From assembly GCA_025769875.1 (NCBI GenBank), contig JAGFNK010000087.1, positions 80,029 through 144,028 of the forward strand: 64,000 nucleotides of DNA. Reading direction: 5' to 3'. Positions within the stretch are counted from its first letter, which is position 1. The number at the start of each line of letters is the position of its first letter. Shown in pieces: positions 54,563 through 64,000 of this stretch. The notes under the pieces were generated by a model. The model was not told where the DNA came from. It worked only from the letters and a program-made list of their open reading frames with translations, and did not search any database. Source of the stretch: Russula earlei (Eukaryota > Basidiomycota > Agaricomycetes > Russulales > Russulaceae). The position numbers were made by a program, and so were the translations under genes.

Positions 54563-54878
54563 CTTGGCTGGTCCCGTTGCTCAACTTGGGCTCGTCCACT
54601 CGGGACAGAGAACTCGGGTGACCCTTTTTTGATATGAGTACTATACACGGGAAATATAATAACTCGAGAAATAAGGGATATGCTGTGAGGGATAGGAAAG
54701 GAACCGTGGGTCGAGGAACCCCAAGAAGGCGCGATGGCGTGGCGACAAGGGGTCCCACTAATCGGGAGATGCCGAGGCATTGTGTATGTAATGTGGTCAG
54801 GTGAACATTCTTACGGTCTCCAGGGGCAGTGTCACGGTCCTGGGCTTGAAAGCCTTCGCACAACGGGAAGGAAGGGAT
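54563..54878. other. RER1 upstream region
   Basis: No supported gene; promoter side of RER1 passing into transposon-derived sequence. Confidence 0.45.
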
Positions 54879-55244
54879 AAGTCAACTCTGCTTATAGGCA
54901 ACTCAGTGGACAATAAAAGTAAAATATTCAAAGTGCTGAGCAGGCTCTGTTGTGGCCACAAATTATATTACATAAGTAATGACTTTAGTTGAGCATGAAA
55001 AATGTGACAAAAAAGGTTAAATAAGGACAGTCTACTCATTCTGGCACAACTTTTAGCCAGGCTAGGGTAAATGTTGTGCCAGAATGAGTAGACTGTCCAT
55101 ATTTAACCTTTTTTGTCACATTTTTTATGCTCATGTAAAGTCATTACTTATGTTATATAATTTGTGGCCACAACAGAGCCTACTCAGCACCTTAAATATT
55201 TTACTTTTATTGTCCACAGAGTTGCCTATAAGCAGAGTCAACTT
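54879..55244. mobile_element. 366-bp foldback element (near-perfect palindrome)
   Basis: Arms 54879-55050 and 55073-55244 (172 bp each) are reverse complements with few mismatches, around a 22-bp spacer. The outer ends read AAGTCAACTC and GAGTCAACTT. Weaker symmetry continues a few bases outward, so a target duplication is unclear. No coding capacity; a MITE-like foldback element. Confidence 0.85.
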
Positions 55245-55691
55245 AATCCTTTCTGACTGTTGTGTTGCCTTCCTCATGCTGATCAAGTTGTTTCCCGGCA
55301 GACAGACAGCTTCAGCAGTGGGTACCAACACACAATATGAATGGTTCCATTTTGGATTTGCCCCCACCCACTGGAGAGCCCTGAGAGAAGATCTTAGTGG
55401 GGGTTTGTGCTCTAGGATGACAAAGTGAAGGCACTTTAGGGCTACCCCTGAATTGCAACTTTCAGCAACTTTCCTGCATTTGCTGTTTATCAATGGATAT
55501 CAAAGGACTTTATACTACAACAATCCATGTACAACTGAAAGACAAAATGGAGGACAAGGACTTGTACACATGTAAAGAAAAGAAGATGAGGTGAGAAGCA
55601 TGACAACCCAGATTTGTAATGTGGCTTGGATGTGGATGCAAATCTAAGTGGCTATTTGTTGTGATCTACCCCTCTTTCAGTTCATCCCTAA

Positions 55692-56224
55692 GGCCCCTTT
55701 TACCAACCAAGAATTCTTGAATCTTGAACTTGAACTTGGATTTTGGGATTTTCTGGGAGTGACAGGAGTGACAGGAGTGATGTAAGTGATATGATGTATA
55801 TAATAAATTAATGTGCATTATTTTATGTTGTCATTTGCATATTCACATATATGGGGTTACACATGATGTGTCAGCATCAAACTCATCTGACTTGAGCTCA
55901 ACATCTGGGTGCTTGCAGCCCCATTTTCACCAGAGCTGCACATACAAAATGTGCACAAAGATGTGCACCCACACATTGGTGACACATAATGACATGCTTG
56001 CAATACCCCACTTGGAAGGAGTGGAAGGAAGGGTTAGAAAAAATATTTTACATATCACATGTAAACCCAGCAAATCACACCAAAAAATAACTAATATTTG
56101 AAATAGACTCATATTAGTTTATTATGTCACTTACATCACACCTGTCACACCTGTCACACCTGGAAAATCCCAAAATCTAAGTTCAAGTTTAAGATTCAAG
56201 AATTCTTGGTTGGTAAAAGGGGCC
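55692..56224. mobile_element. 533-bp TIR element (MITE)
   Basis: Terminal inverted repeats of about 110-120 bp: left starts GGCCCCTTTTACCAACC, right ends in its complement GGTTGGTAAAAGGGGCC. Flanked by CTAA at 55688-55691 and 56225-56228. The arms include tandem GTGACAGGA units. No transposase; the short length and target duplication mark a non-autonomous DNA transposon. Confidence 0.85.
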
Positions 56225-56228
56225 CTAA

Positions 56229-56740
56229 AAACAAACTTCTGATATTATGACATTATGTGATGTCATGGATGAGTACTCCTGTCATGCAAGTGACTCCAGA
56301 AACCCCCAAATTTCAAAAAAGTTTGCAAAAATTTCAAAAATTTGTAACAGTTTCATTGCCATATGGGACCTAAGTCTGTTTTGTTGGAAACATCATGTAC
56401 TGTCACCAACCCACCAACCATGCAGCTTACTTACAGTACCTAGCACTTGGTCAGAATTTGTAGACACACTGAAAATGATGATCTCAATTTCTTGCAAATG
56501 GGGGGTAAAAGTAGTGATTAATGTGAATCCACCCATGTTTTTTTTTGTCAGAATATACCCATTTGATGTTTTCCCCTTCCTCATATTTTTGGAGAGATGT
56601 CACACAGAATGGTAGAGTTCAAGTCAGTGCTTCAAATCAGCATCCTTGGCTAATCACATGTCTCTAAGCTGTCATCATCCTCATCCTCTCATTAGCCCCA
56701 TCGCTGTAACACTCTCCTGCATTGCAGTGTAATAAACCAT
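56229..56740. other. No supported gene
   Basis: AT-rich spacer with short frames only. Confidence 0.4.
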
Positions 56741-56744
56741 TTCA

Positions 56745-57119
56745 TTGATGCCACCCATCCACACAAAGCGATCATGCCAGACAGATGATGCATATGAGGA
56801 CCAAATTCAAGCAGCAATCACTGAGTGGCAGGAGGGCTATGCTGAAGTTGAGGCACAGTGGCTTGCTGAACAGGAAGAGAAGGCCTGGCTCACAAGAGAG
56901 GCTGCTGAGAAGGCAGCTCAAAAGACAACCAATGAAGCAGCTTGTGATGCACAAATATTGGAGGACATATGGTCTAATGTTTCAATGGTGAGTCTCAATG
57001 TCTATTTACAACAATGCACTCATGTTTTACAGAACCACTTTCCTCATATAAATGCAAAGATTGTTGGATGTGCAGCCGCTAAGTGCCGCGTGAATGGACA
57101 ATCTGGACCATATGTGTAA
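56745..57119 (+). CDS. Doubtful ORF, helical
   Basis: A 124-codon frame beginning MMPPIHTKRSCQTDD with an Ala/Glu-rich helical segment (AEVEAQWLAEQEEKAWLTRE). It lies just before the second copia element and may be part of another transposon. No family recognised. Confidence 0.2.
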   Translation: MMPPIHTKRSCQTDDAYEDQIQAAITEWQEGYAEVEAQWLAEQEEKAWLTREAAEKAAQKTTNEAACDAQILEDIWSNVSMVSLNVYLQQCTHVLQNHFPHINAKIVGCAAAKCRVNGQSGPYV

Positions 57120-57147
57120 ATAATTCAAATTTAGTTATTGTTCAGTT

Positions 57148-57250
57148 TCCTCAGTCTTTTACACACAAGACTGAGGTCACTATCATCCCTATAGGTTAGA
57201 TAACTAACCAATACAGTCTTTTACACACAAGACTGAGCTATCATCCCTAT
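57148..57250. repeat. Two hairpin units in the copia-2 5' LTR region
   Basis: The unit CAGTCTTTTACACACAAGACTGAG, followed by ATCATCCCTATAG, occurs twice, about 60 bp apart. The core can pair CAGTCTT with AAGACTG around a short loop. Position suggests LTR regulatory or polyadenylation structure. Confidence 0.7.
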
Positions 57251-57329
57251 AGCTTCAACAGATTATGAGACCTGGTCATCCCTGACATCATGAACTCCCA
57301 CCAACTTCCAAATCGTGTAACAAAACGCC

Positions 57330-58123
57330 ATGAGCGCCCCCACAGCAACTGCAAACGTCACACCCTTGAGAGGCAGCCACACTCCCACCATAGGAGCCGC
57401 GAAAAAAACTTACATGGGCAGCCAACACGGTTACAATGGACCACTCTTTGAAGGTGGCACAGTTGTGTACACGCAATGGAAAGCTAATATAGAGGCACTG
57501 TTCAGAACAAACAGCCTGATAGAAATCATAAATAGGACATACTCAAAACCAGACCCCAGCACTGACCCACGTGGCTTTGCCAACTGGGAGCAGAAAGATT
57601 GTGATGCTCACGCCCAAATCTTACTCACATTAAAAGGGCACACTCTCGACACTGCCCTAGGCATTGCTGGAGCCAAAAACACTTGGGACACACTCGAAAA
57701 GCACTTTGCCGGAAAGGGTGAGCAACGCATTGCCCACCTACTGATGGACCTATACCGGGCTACATTCACCGAAATGGAACCCATGGCTCCCCAGATATTA
57801 TGACAGCTACACGCCACCTGAACCCTCGAGAAATTTGGTTACCCAATAGATGAGAAAGTCCTCATCTGGATACTAATTCTCGTGCTACCGGAAAAGCTGG
57901 CCAAACTCAAGGCCACCCTCCACTCGATGCCGCCCAGCCATCTAACAGCCGAGAACATCATGGACCGCATCCTCCATGAGGAGCGTTGGATCCGACCAAC
58001 CGGTGACACGGCTACAATTCACATTGCAAAGGCAACCCAAATGAGAAAGAGCCAGGAAATGCAAGCGAGAAAGGCACAACAACAAAGTGCACTCATTGCA
58101 AATGCAGGGGGAACACACACATG
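57330..58123 (+). pseudogene. Copia-2 gag, two in-frame UGA codons
   Basis: UBN2-type gag beginning MSAPTATANVTPLRGSHT and containing NTWDTLEKHFAGKGEQRIAH. After PMAPQIL the same frame reads through UGA and a second UGA four codons later, then TLEKFGYPIDEKVLIW and LPEKLAKLKATLHSMPPSHL. Both UGA codons fit CGA changed at a CpG. A zinc-knuckle-like CTHC...H....C follows in a shifted frame at about 58090-58140. Confidence 0.75.
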
Positions 58124-58192
58124 AATGCTGGAAATTTCACGGAAAACTGCAGGACAAAGCAACAGTGGCAGTAGCAGCAATGACTGGCATGG

Positions 58193-59260
58193 GTGTGCAC
58201 AATGCAGCGACACCCACCCGCTGGGCCTGGCACAAGCGCACGCAGTGCAGTGATGCCGACGCCCGCAGACCAGCCACCAGCCAGCGCCACCATCACATAC
58301 ATCCCCACATCCAACAACAGCACTTCATTACTTCAGGCAATCAGAGATGAGCCAATCCGTGCGTCCACGACCCGAGAGCAACTCCGAGCTGCTGATCTCA
58401 GAAATGGCTGGCTCCTCGACTCCAGAGCCTCAAGAATCATGACTCCCCACTCAAATTGGTTCACACATCTCACCCCGCTCGCATCGCCCATTCAAGTCGC
58501 CTTAGGTGATGATAGCGCAATAACTGCCACTGGAACTGGACAAGTGCTAGTCCGGATGCATGCACACGGTGTGTGGAGTACTGCGATACTCCACAGCGTC
58601 CTGCATGTACCAGACCTCAATGGAAACCTCTTATCGGTCTCCCACCTCGCTCAATGCGGGGCAGAAGTGCGCTTCCAGGGGCAGACTTGTGGGATATACA
58701 ATAAAGCAAACAAATTGATTTGTGAGGGAACATTACATGACAACTTGTACACCATGGCCATCCAAACACCAACACTCGAGTCGGTGCGCACAGCAACGCC
58801 ACACCAACCCCTCATGGAAGGCAGCCACAAAACCGAAGCCGCGCTTACCGTGTGCACAATGATCTTCTGGGCCTCCTCAGACACATGCTCCGAACAGGTT
58901 GCAACCCGGACAGATGATAAACCACAGGAACATGTCAGTGGGCTGAAGCACAAGTTGAAAGCACCCCAGCACCCCCAACCATACACCGCACGCATTGAGC
59001 CCACAACCAGCCAACATCTGAAGACCCTCCGATTACATGAAGGGGGCAAACCCACCGACGTCACAGAACGTGCGACCCAGACACCTCTTGATAGGGTCCA
59101 GGCGATGCATGCTGATGCAAACCTACTCATGCGTGCCTCGGACAATCTGATACTTGAAGAGGCAAGGAGCAGGAACAATCCCAACTCCTCTTGGTTGCAA
59201 GTCCTCGCAACGCACATGTCTGCAGATGCCCCAGAGAAGAGACCCACCACACTGACCTGA
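58193..59260 (+). pseudogene. Copia-2 protease and pre-integrase remnant
   Basis: RNGWLLDSRASRIMTP is the retropepsin active site with the Gly of Asp-Ser-Gly replaced by Arg. Then ALGDDSAITATGTGQVLV, LHVPDLNGNLLSVSHLAQCG and a TLHDNLYTMAI region typical before integrase. The zinc-binding and catalytic integrase core is absent; the tail is low-complexity. Nonfunctional. Confidence 0.7.
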
Positions 59261-59738
59261 AGGTCGCTGGTGCACACGTTCCCAGGCCATGCATATCACC
59301 AGCAGGCATACAAGCCTGCACATCTCTCCACCCCCTGCACCCTTCAACCCCACACTGTCATATCCAATGAAGGGGGCCCCACATCGCGCATCAAGTGTGT
59401 GATCCTCAAATTTGATGATGCAGTCGAAAGAGTCAAAAAAGGGGAAATGAGAGCAAAGTTGAGGGGGCGGCGAAGACGGAACTGGCGGACAACGCGGAAC
59501 AGCCGCCGCATGCAAAGCCACAAGGCGTCGGAGCAGAGGACCCCCTGCCCACTCAGCCTGAAACAGGCAGACAACGTGGAGCAGGTGCCACGCGCCGAAC
59601 CACAGGGCATCATAGTGGATGCGATTTCACCTGCTCAGCCTGAAACACCACAAAGTCAGCTCACAATTCACAAGGCAGAAGACTTGCCTGCGCAATCTGC
59701 CATGGGACCACCAAAGCACATCACACGCACGCTCACAC

Positions 59739-60567
59739 TGTTATGAACCAAGGCCAAGTCCTGGCCAAAGATTGTCCTATTTTACTCAAGAAAGACCTCT
59801 CTCACTTTGCATTGCCGACTCCCTTCCATTTTCTGGGCTATCCCTCCTGTGGTACAAGATATTGCTATTGCAAAAGCACTCTAACACGACCAGGCACCGG
59901 TTTCCTAATCGGGTAATCATCGCGTGGCAGCCACATGGCCACCCAGCCACCATGGACCCGAAACAGCGGCACAAACTCTTAGAAACTGTTGCATAAATCA
60001 TCTGACATCATCAAGGCTCCAATGACATCATGGCTGACTGAGCGACTCCACAGTGACCTCATAGGCTCACTAAGCGCCCCACAGTGACATCATCATGATG
60101 TCATCGCTCCACAATGATCAGTAATGCGCTCAGTAAGCCTGAAACTTGGCATAAGCAAGATTATGCCTCTGTAGTCCTATTGGATGGTACCAAAGAGTCT
60201 AGAATAGTCCCAGTGCTTTGTAATCGACCCTGTACACTGTATATAAGCCCCAATGAAGCATGGCAGTCGTCAGACTGTCCATTTGTGATACTCTCCTCTT
60301 CCTGGGTACTCCCCTGCGACCGCTCAGTTTAAAGACTCCTCTCGTCCCCAAGGTACTCTTCTACGACCGCCTTGTTTAAAGCCCCCTCGCTGCACTGGCT
60401 TCTAACCTTCGCCTCTGCCTCCAGTTACACGTACCAGTCCCCATCTGGTATATCTTAGTCATTTGGCTCGTCCTCTCGTTCAACGCTGCCTACGCCGCGT
60501 ACCATCTGTTCCGACCCTTGCCCACCTGCTCCTGAGTCCACACGGATCAGCAGTACGTGTCTTGACA
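59739..60567 (+). mobile_element. Solo Ty3/gypsy LTR (829 bp)
   Basis: Begins TGTTATGAACC, ends CTTGACA, and is flanked by CACAC on both sides (59734-59738, 60568-60572). It is the inverted counterpart of the LTR at 61297-62124 and inserted into copia-2. Differences between the two include several CG/TG and CG/CA changes. Confidence 0.93.
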
Positions 60568-60571
60568 CACA

Positions 60572-61270
60572 CCTGACCAAGGTGACGAAGCGGAGGAGCC
60601 GAATGAAGGAGAAGTGGAAAAGGCATCGCATGCCGAACCGCAAGACACACAGCTGCAACACGATAACAATGCACCTGAGGACCAAGCTTCCTCACAACCT
60701 GAAATGCACCCAAAACATGCCACTCGCACACCTGTCCACAACAAGGACGCTTGCCATTCCCCCATCCTGCATGAGCACCGAATGAAACATACCAAGCAGG
60801 GAAACGTGGCACACAAAAATGTAGCTATTAACCCCAAGTCCTATGCTGAGGTGACAACCCATGCAGATTCTACCGAATGGGCAAAGGCATGCAACAAAGA
60901 GAAACGTGTGTCCAAAAACACAGGCATTCTCAAAAGTGTGCCATGCCCGCAGAACAGAGACACAGCGGGGAAGCGAAGAGACCTTCCTAATAAAGAGGGG
61001 GTCAAACCACAAAAACCAAAAATGCAAGGCCCACGTCATCACACAGGGACTCACCTAAGTCAAGGACAACGACCTCAACAAAATTGTGCTGCCAGAATAC
61101 AGGCACCCCCTTGCACCCTGGCCCTCACTGTGAAAAGGAGTCTAGCAGTCCATCAGATGGACAACAAGTCCACCTGCCTAAATGGAGAACTGATGGACGA
61201 GACCTTCTTGAAAGCGTGCCCAGGAAATAACCACCAACACATGCGCAACCGCGTGACCCAGTACGCCTGA
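60572..61270 (+). pseudogene. Copia-2 reverse-transcriptase remnant
   Basis: A long polar frame containing PKSYAEVTTHADSTEWAKAC (like the pre-RT segment PK.Y.EA....WQ.A) and LAVHQMDNKSTCLNGELMDE, the degenerate copy of the motif around the first catalytic Asp. The rest of the reverse transcriptase is missing. Confidence 0.6.
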
Positions 61271-61296
61271 GGTACAAGCAACCACTGCCTGACCTT

Positions 61297-62124
61297 TGTC
61301 AAGACACGTACTGCTGATCCGTGTGGACTCAGGAGCAGGTGGGCAAAGGTCGGAACAGATGGTACGCGGCGTAGGCGGCGTTGAACAAGAGGACGAGCCA
61401 AATGACTAAGATGTACCAGACGGGGACTGGTACGTGTAACTGGAGGCAGAGGCGAAGGTTAGAAGCCAGTGCAGCGAGGGGCTTTAAACAAGGCGGTCGT
61501 AGAAGAGTACCTTGGAAGCGAGAGGAGTCTTTAAACTGAGCAGTCGCAGGGGAGTACCCAGGAAGATGAGAGTATCACAAATGGACAGTCTGACGACTGC
61601 CATGCTTCATTGGGGCTTATATACAGTGTACAGGGTTGATTACAAAGCACTGGGACTATTCTAGACTCTTTGGTACCATCCAATAGGACTACAGAGGCAT
61701 AAACTTGCTTGTGTCAAGTTTCAGGCTTACTGAGTGCATTACTGATCATTGTGGAGCGATGACATCATTATGATGTCACTGTGGAGCGCTTAGTGAGCCT
61801 ATGAGGTCACTGTGGAGTCGCTCAGTCAGCCATGATGTCATTGGAGCCTTGATGACGTCAGGTGATTTATGCAACAGTTTCTAAGAGTTTGTGCCGCTGT
61901 TTCGGGTCCATGGTGGCTGAGTGGCCATGTGGCTGCCACGCGATGATTACCCGATTAGGAAACTGGTGCCTGGTCGTGTTATAGTGCCTTTGCAATAGCA
62001 ATATCTTGTACCGCAGGGGGGATAGCCCAGAAAATGGAAGGGAGTCGGCAATGCAAAGTGAGAGAGGTTCTTCTTGAGTAAAATAGGACAATCTTCGGCC
62101 AGGACTTGGCCTTGGTTCGTAACA
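61297..62124 (-). repeat. 3' LTR of the gypsy element
   Basis: 828 bp; on the minus strand it begins TGTTACGAACC and ends CTTGACA, in opposite orientation to the solo LTR at 59739. Confidence 0.92.
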
Positions 62125-62409
62125 TTCATCCCCTCTTTATAGACTTGTTGCTCCTGCAACAGTAGGGATTCGTTTCTTTGGAAGGTGGAGTAGTTTGCAT
62201 ATGAAAAGTCGAAGTCTGTTCGTTCGTGGGGAGTTTTCCTTTGTTCTATGATTTGCTTTGGGGATGGCTGTGGTCGATTGGGTGCATGTGGTCGCAGGAG
62301 TTCTCTGAAAAGTTCGTTGGTAACAAGGATAAAGGTAGTCATCAACAGAGGGTCATGATGAGAGTTGTTGGTTTAGGGGTTACTCCTGGTGGGAATTGTT
62401 CTAAGCGCC

Positions 62410-64000
62410 TTCGGATATTTCCGATGGAAGTCTTTAACAAGTGATTGCGCTCTTGATAGGTTAGATGCTGGCTCCCAAGTATTTTCTGCAACCGTATACC
62501 CTTTCCATTTAACTAGGTATTGGATTCCTTTGCGGTTTGGGGAGAGCCGAGAGTTTAGGATCTGTTCTACTTCATATTGTTCTTCTCCTTCGACTAATAT
62601 TGGTGGCGGGTTTGAAAAGTTAGGACCATGGGCAATGGTTTCTTTATAAGGTTTAATCAGGGAGTGGTGAAAAACCGGGGTGTATCTTCCAAGACTTTGG
62701 TAGCTCGAGGCGAACGTTTACTGGATAGGCAGTGGTGACTTTGAATGGCCCATAGCGTCGAGGGGCTAGTTTTGCTTTTGGGTGAGTCGTTCGTAGATTC
62801 GTGGCTTCCAGCCATACTTGATCCCCTTCTTTAAAACGAAATGTGGAGGATTGAGGTCCTGATTGCTTCATGATTTCTGTTGCTCGGTTCAGGGAGGCGG
62901 CTACTTCTTCTCTGAGTTGGTTTAGTCTTGATAGTCTTTCTTGGATTGAAGGGAACTTTGATGTAAAGGCAAGGGGCGGAGCGAATGTTGGGTTAAAGCC
63001 ATACCAGACCTCAAAAGGGGGTTTGTTCGTAGCACTGTGTTGTCTGGCATTATGTGCGAATTCCATAAAGGGAATTAGTTCTGCCCAATTGTCTGCTTGA
63101 TGGTTGCAAAATATCGTAGGTATTGTTCTAGTTCTTGGTTAACTCGTTCTGTTTCTCCATCTGTCTGTGGGTGATATGCTGTGCTTAATGATACTTTGAC
63201 ATTTAACTTCTTCCATAGTTCTTGAGTGACTTTTGCTGCGAACTGAGGGCCTCTGTCCGATATTATTTGTGTTGGGAGCCCTATTCTTCTCCAGACGTTG
63301 TTCATGATTAGTGTCGCTGTTTCGTCTGCTGTGATTGTCTTGTGGCAAGGGGTAATGATTATTGCTTTACTGAATCGATCTACCACGACTAGGAGGCTGT
63401 CGAAGCCTTGTGAAATCGGTAGGGTCTGTGATAAAGTCCATAGTAATGCTTTTCCATACTTCTCCAGCTGGTGTAATGGGTACAAGGGGTTGTTTCTGTC
63501 TTTGGACGGTTCTTGGTACTTTGGCAAATTGCGCAACCATCTACATAACTTTTGACATAAGTTAGCATCCTGGCCACCAATAGTTTTCGGCTGATTAGTT
63601 CATAAGTTTCCATTGGCCAGGATGCCCAGTGGCAGGGAGTCGTTGGTGGTAGTTTTAGAATTTCTTTCTTAGGGTGTCGTTGTTGGGATATAGACTTTTC
63701 CTTTGAATAGTATTAGTCCATCTTCAAGGTTCCAGTCCTGTAAGCCTTTGGATAGTCGCCTTGGTCATTCTTTATAATGATTGCTAACGCTTTAGATACT
63801 TCTGGGTCATAGTCTTTGCTAGATCGTAGTTGTTGTCGAAGTTTCCTGGTCGCCGATTGGTTCTGTAGCAGAGGTGGCGTGTTGCTCTAATTTTTAAAAA
63901 ATTTGTCATCTAGGAGCACCTTTCCATCATTTCCGTTTTGTATCCCCTCTTTAAAGTCTGGCCGCCTGGACAGACCGTCTGCTTTGTTCATAGTTCCTGG
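62410..64000 (-). pseudogene. Gypsy RNase H tail, integrase and chromodomain, with frame breaks
   Basis: Minus strand: PGTMNKADGLSRRPD, integrase zinc-binding end ([15 protein letters not shown]), catalytic core with VVVDRFSKA and DRGPQFAA and [20 protein letters not shown], then EFAHNARQHSATNKPPFEVWYG, VWLEATNLRTTHPKAKLAPRRYGP, and a chromodomain with QYEVEQILNSRL and IQYLVKWKGYTVAENTWEP. Single-base deletions near 63580 and 63120 and an extra C near 62690 break the frame. The chromodomain class usually targets heterochromatin. Confidence 0.85.

Larger units (their letters stand above)
57255..61296 (+). mobile_element. Second Ty1/copia element, decayed, with nested solo gypsy LTR
   Basis: The 5' LTR probably ends at TTCAACA near 57260, followed by GATTATGAGACCTGG, very like the PBS region of the first element. 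Its left LTR boundary is not found. Gag, protease/pre-integrase and a reverse-transcriptase remnant follow in order; the integrase core and most of the reverse transcriptase are missing. A solo gypsy LTR (59739-60567) interrupts it, and the right part is cut by the gypsy element at 61297. Clearly dead. Confidence 0.8.
61297..64000 (-). mobile_element. Ty3/gypsy chromodomain element, 3' end only
   Basis: Minus-oriented. From the right edge inward: RNase H end (PGTMNKADGLSRRPD), integrase, chromodomain, a polypurine-like tract (AAAGAGGGGATGAA on the minus strand), and the 3' LTR at 62124-61297. The possible left target duplication is ACCTT at 61292-61296; its partner is outside the window. Confidence 0.9.

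Overview
The window is nuclear DNA of a filamentous basidiomycete, most likely an Agaricomycete. The genes are split by many short GT-AG introns of roughly 45-80 nt. The recognisable proteins are eukaryotic housekeeping genes (FCF1, oligoribonuclease, RER1, HRD3, a mitochondrial ribosomal RNase III-fold protein) mixed with families I associate with mushrooms: a TmpA-like membrane flavoprotein, a fungal phenylalanine ammonia-lyase, SAP/ankyrin-like proteins with W-W repeats, and paired membrane proteins. No species is assigned.

Layout. Positions 1-20,000 are accessory: a conserved hypothetical gene runs off the left edge, dispersed relics follow, and a Ty1/copia element (5,587-11,349, TSD GGATA) carries a nested solo LTR (9,678-10,638, TSD GACGG). 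Beyond it lie a low-complexity block, a decayed fungal transcription-factor gene and a purine-biosynthesis (FGAR amidotransferase) pseudogene holding a 97-bp hairpin insertion. Positions 20,100-54,600 are the gene-rich core. In order: PAL (-), FCF1 (-), a large unknown acidic/basic protein (+), a TmpA-like membrane protein (+), REX2 (-), mL57 (+), two paralogous membrane proteins (+,+), HRD3 (-), a SWIB protein (+), a GT49 glycosyltransferase (-), a SAP/ankyrin-like protein (-), a decayed 2-hydroxyacid dehydrogenase (-) and RER1 (-). Positions 54,800-64,000 are a transposon nest: a 366-bp palindrome, a 533-bp TIR element, a decayed second copia element holding a solo gypsy LTR, and the 3' end of a Ty3/gypsy chromodomain element running off the right edge.

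The most striking observation is that four otherwise well-preserved genes (the left-edge gene, PAL, FCF1 and the SAP/ankyrin-like gene) each carry exactly one extra nucleotide. In three of them the extra nucleotide is the U of an in-frame stop codon (UGA, UGA, UAA), and homology resumes at once when that single U is skipped. In the fourth, the shift is confined to the 21 nt ending at a UAG. This is either recurrent +1 frameshifting at stop codons or a systematic sequence artefact, and it can be tested directly. A second clear signal is that all eight differences between the two LTRs of the first copia element lie at CpG sites, which points to cytosine methylation and deamination of transposons.

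The core genes do not form one pathway. They cover RNA and ribosome biology (FCF1, REX2, mL57), ER quality control and retrieval (HRD3, RER1), and phenylpropanoid or Phe catabolism (PAL). Two short divergent promoters (FCF1/large protein and REX2/mL57) each carry CACGTGATC.
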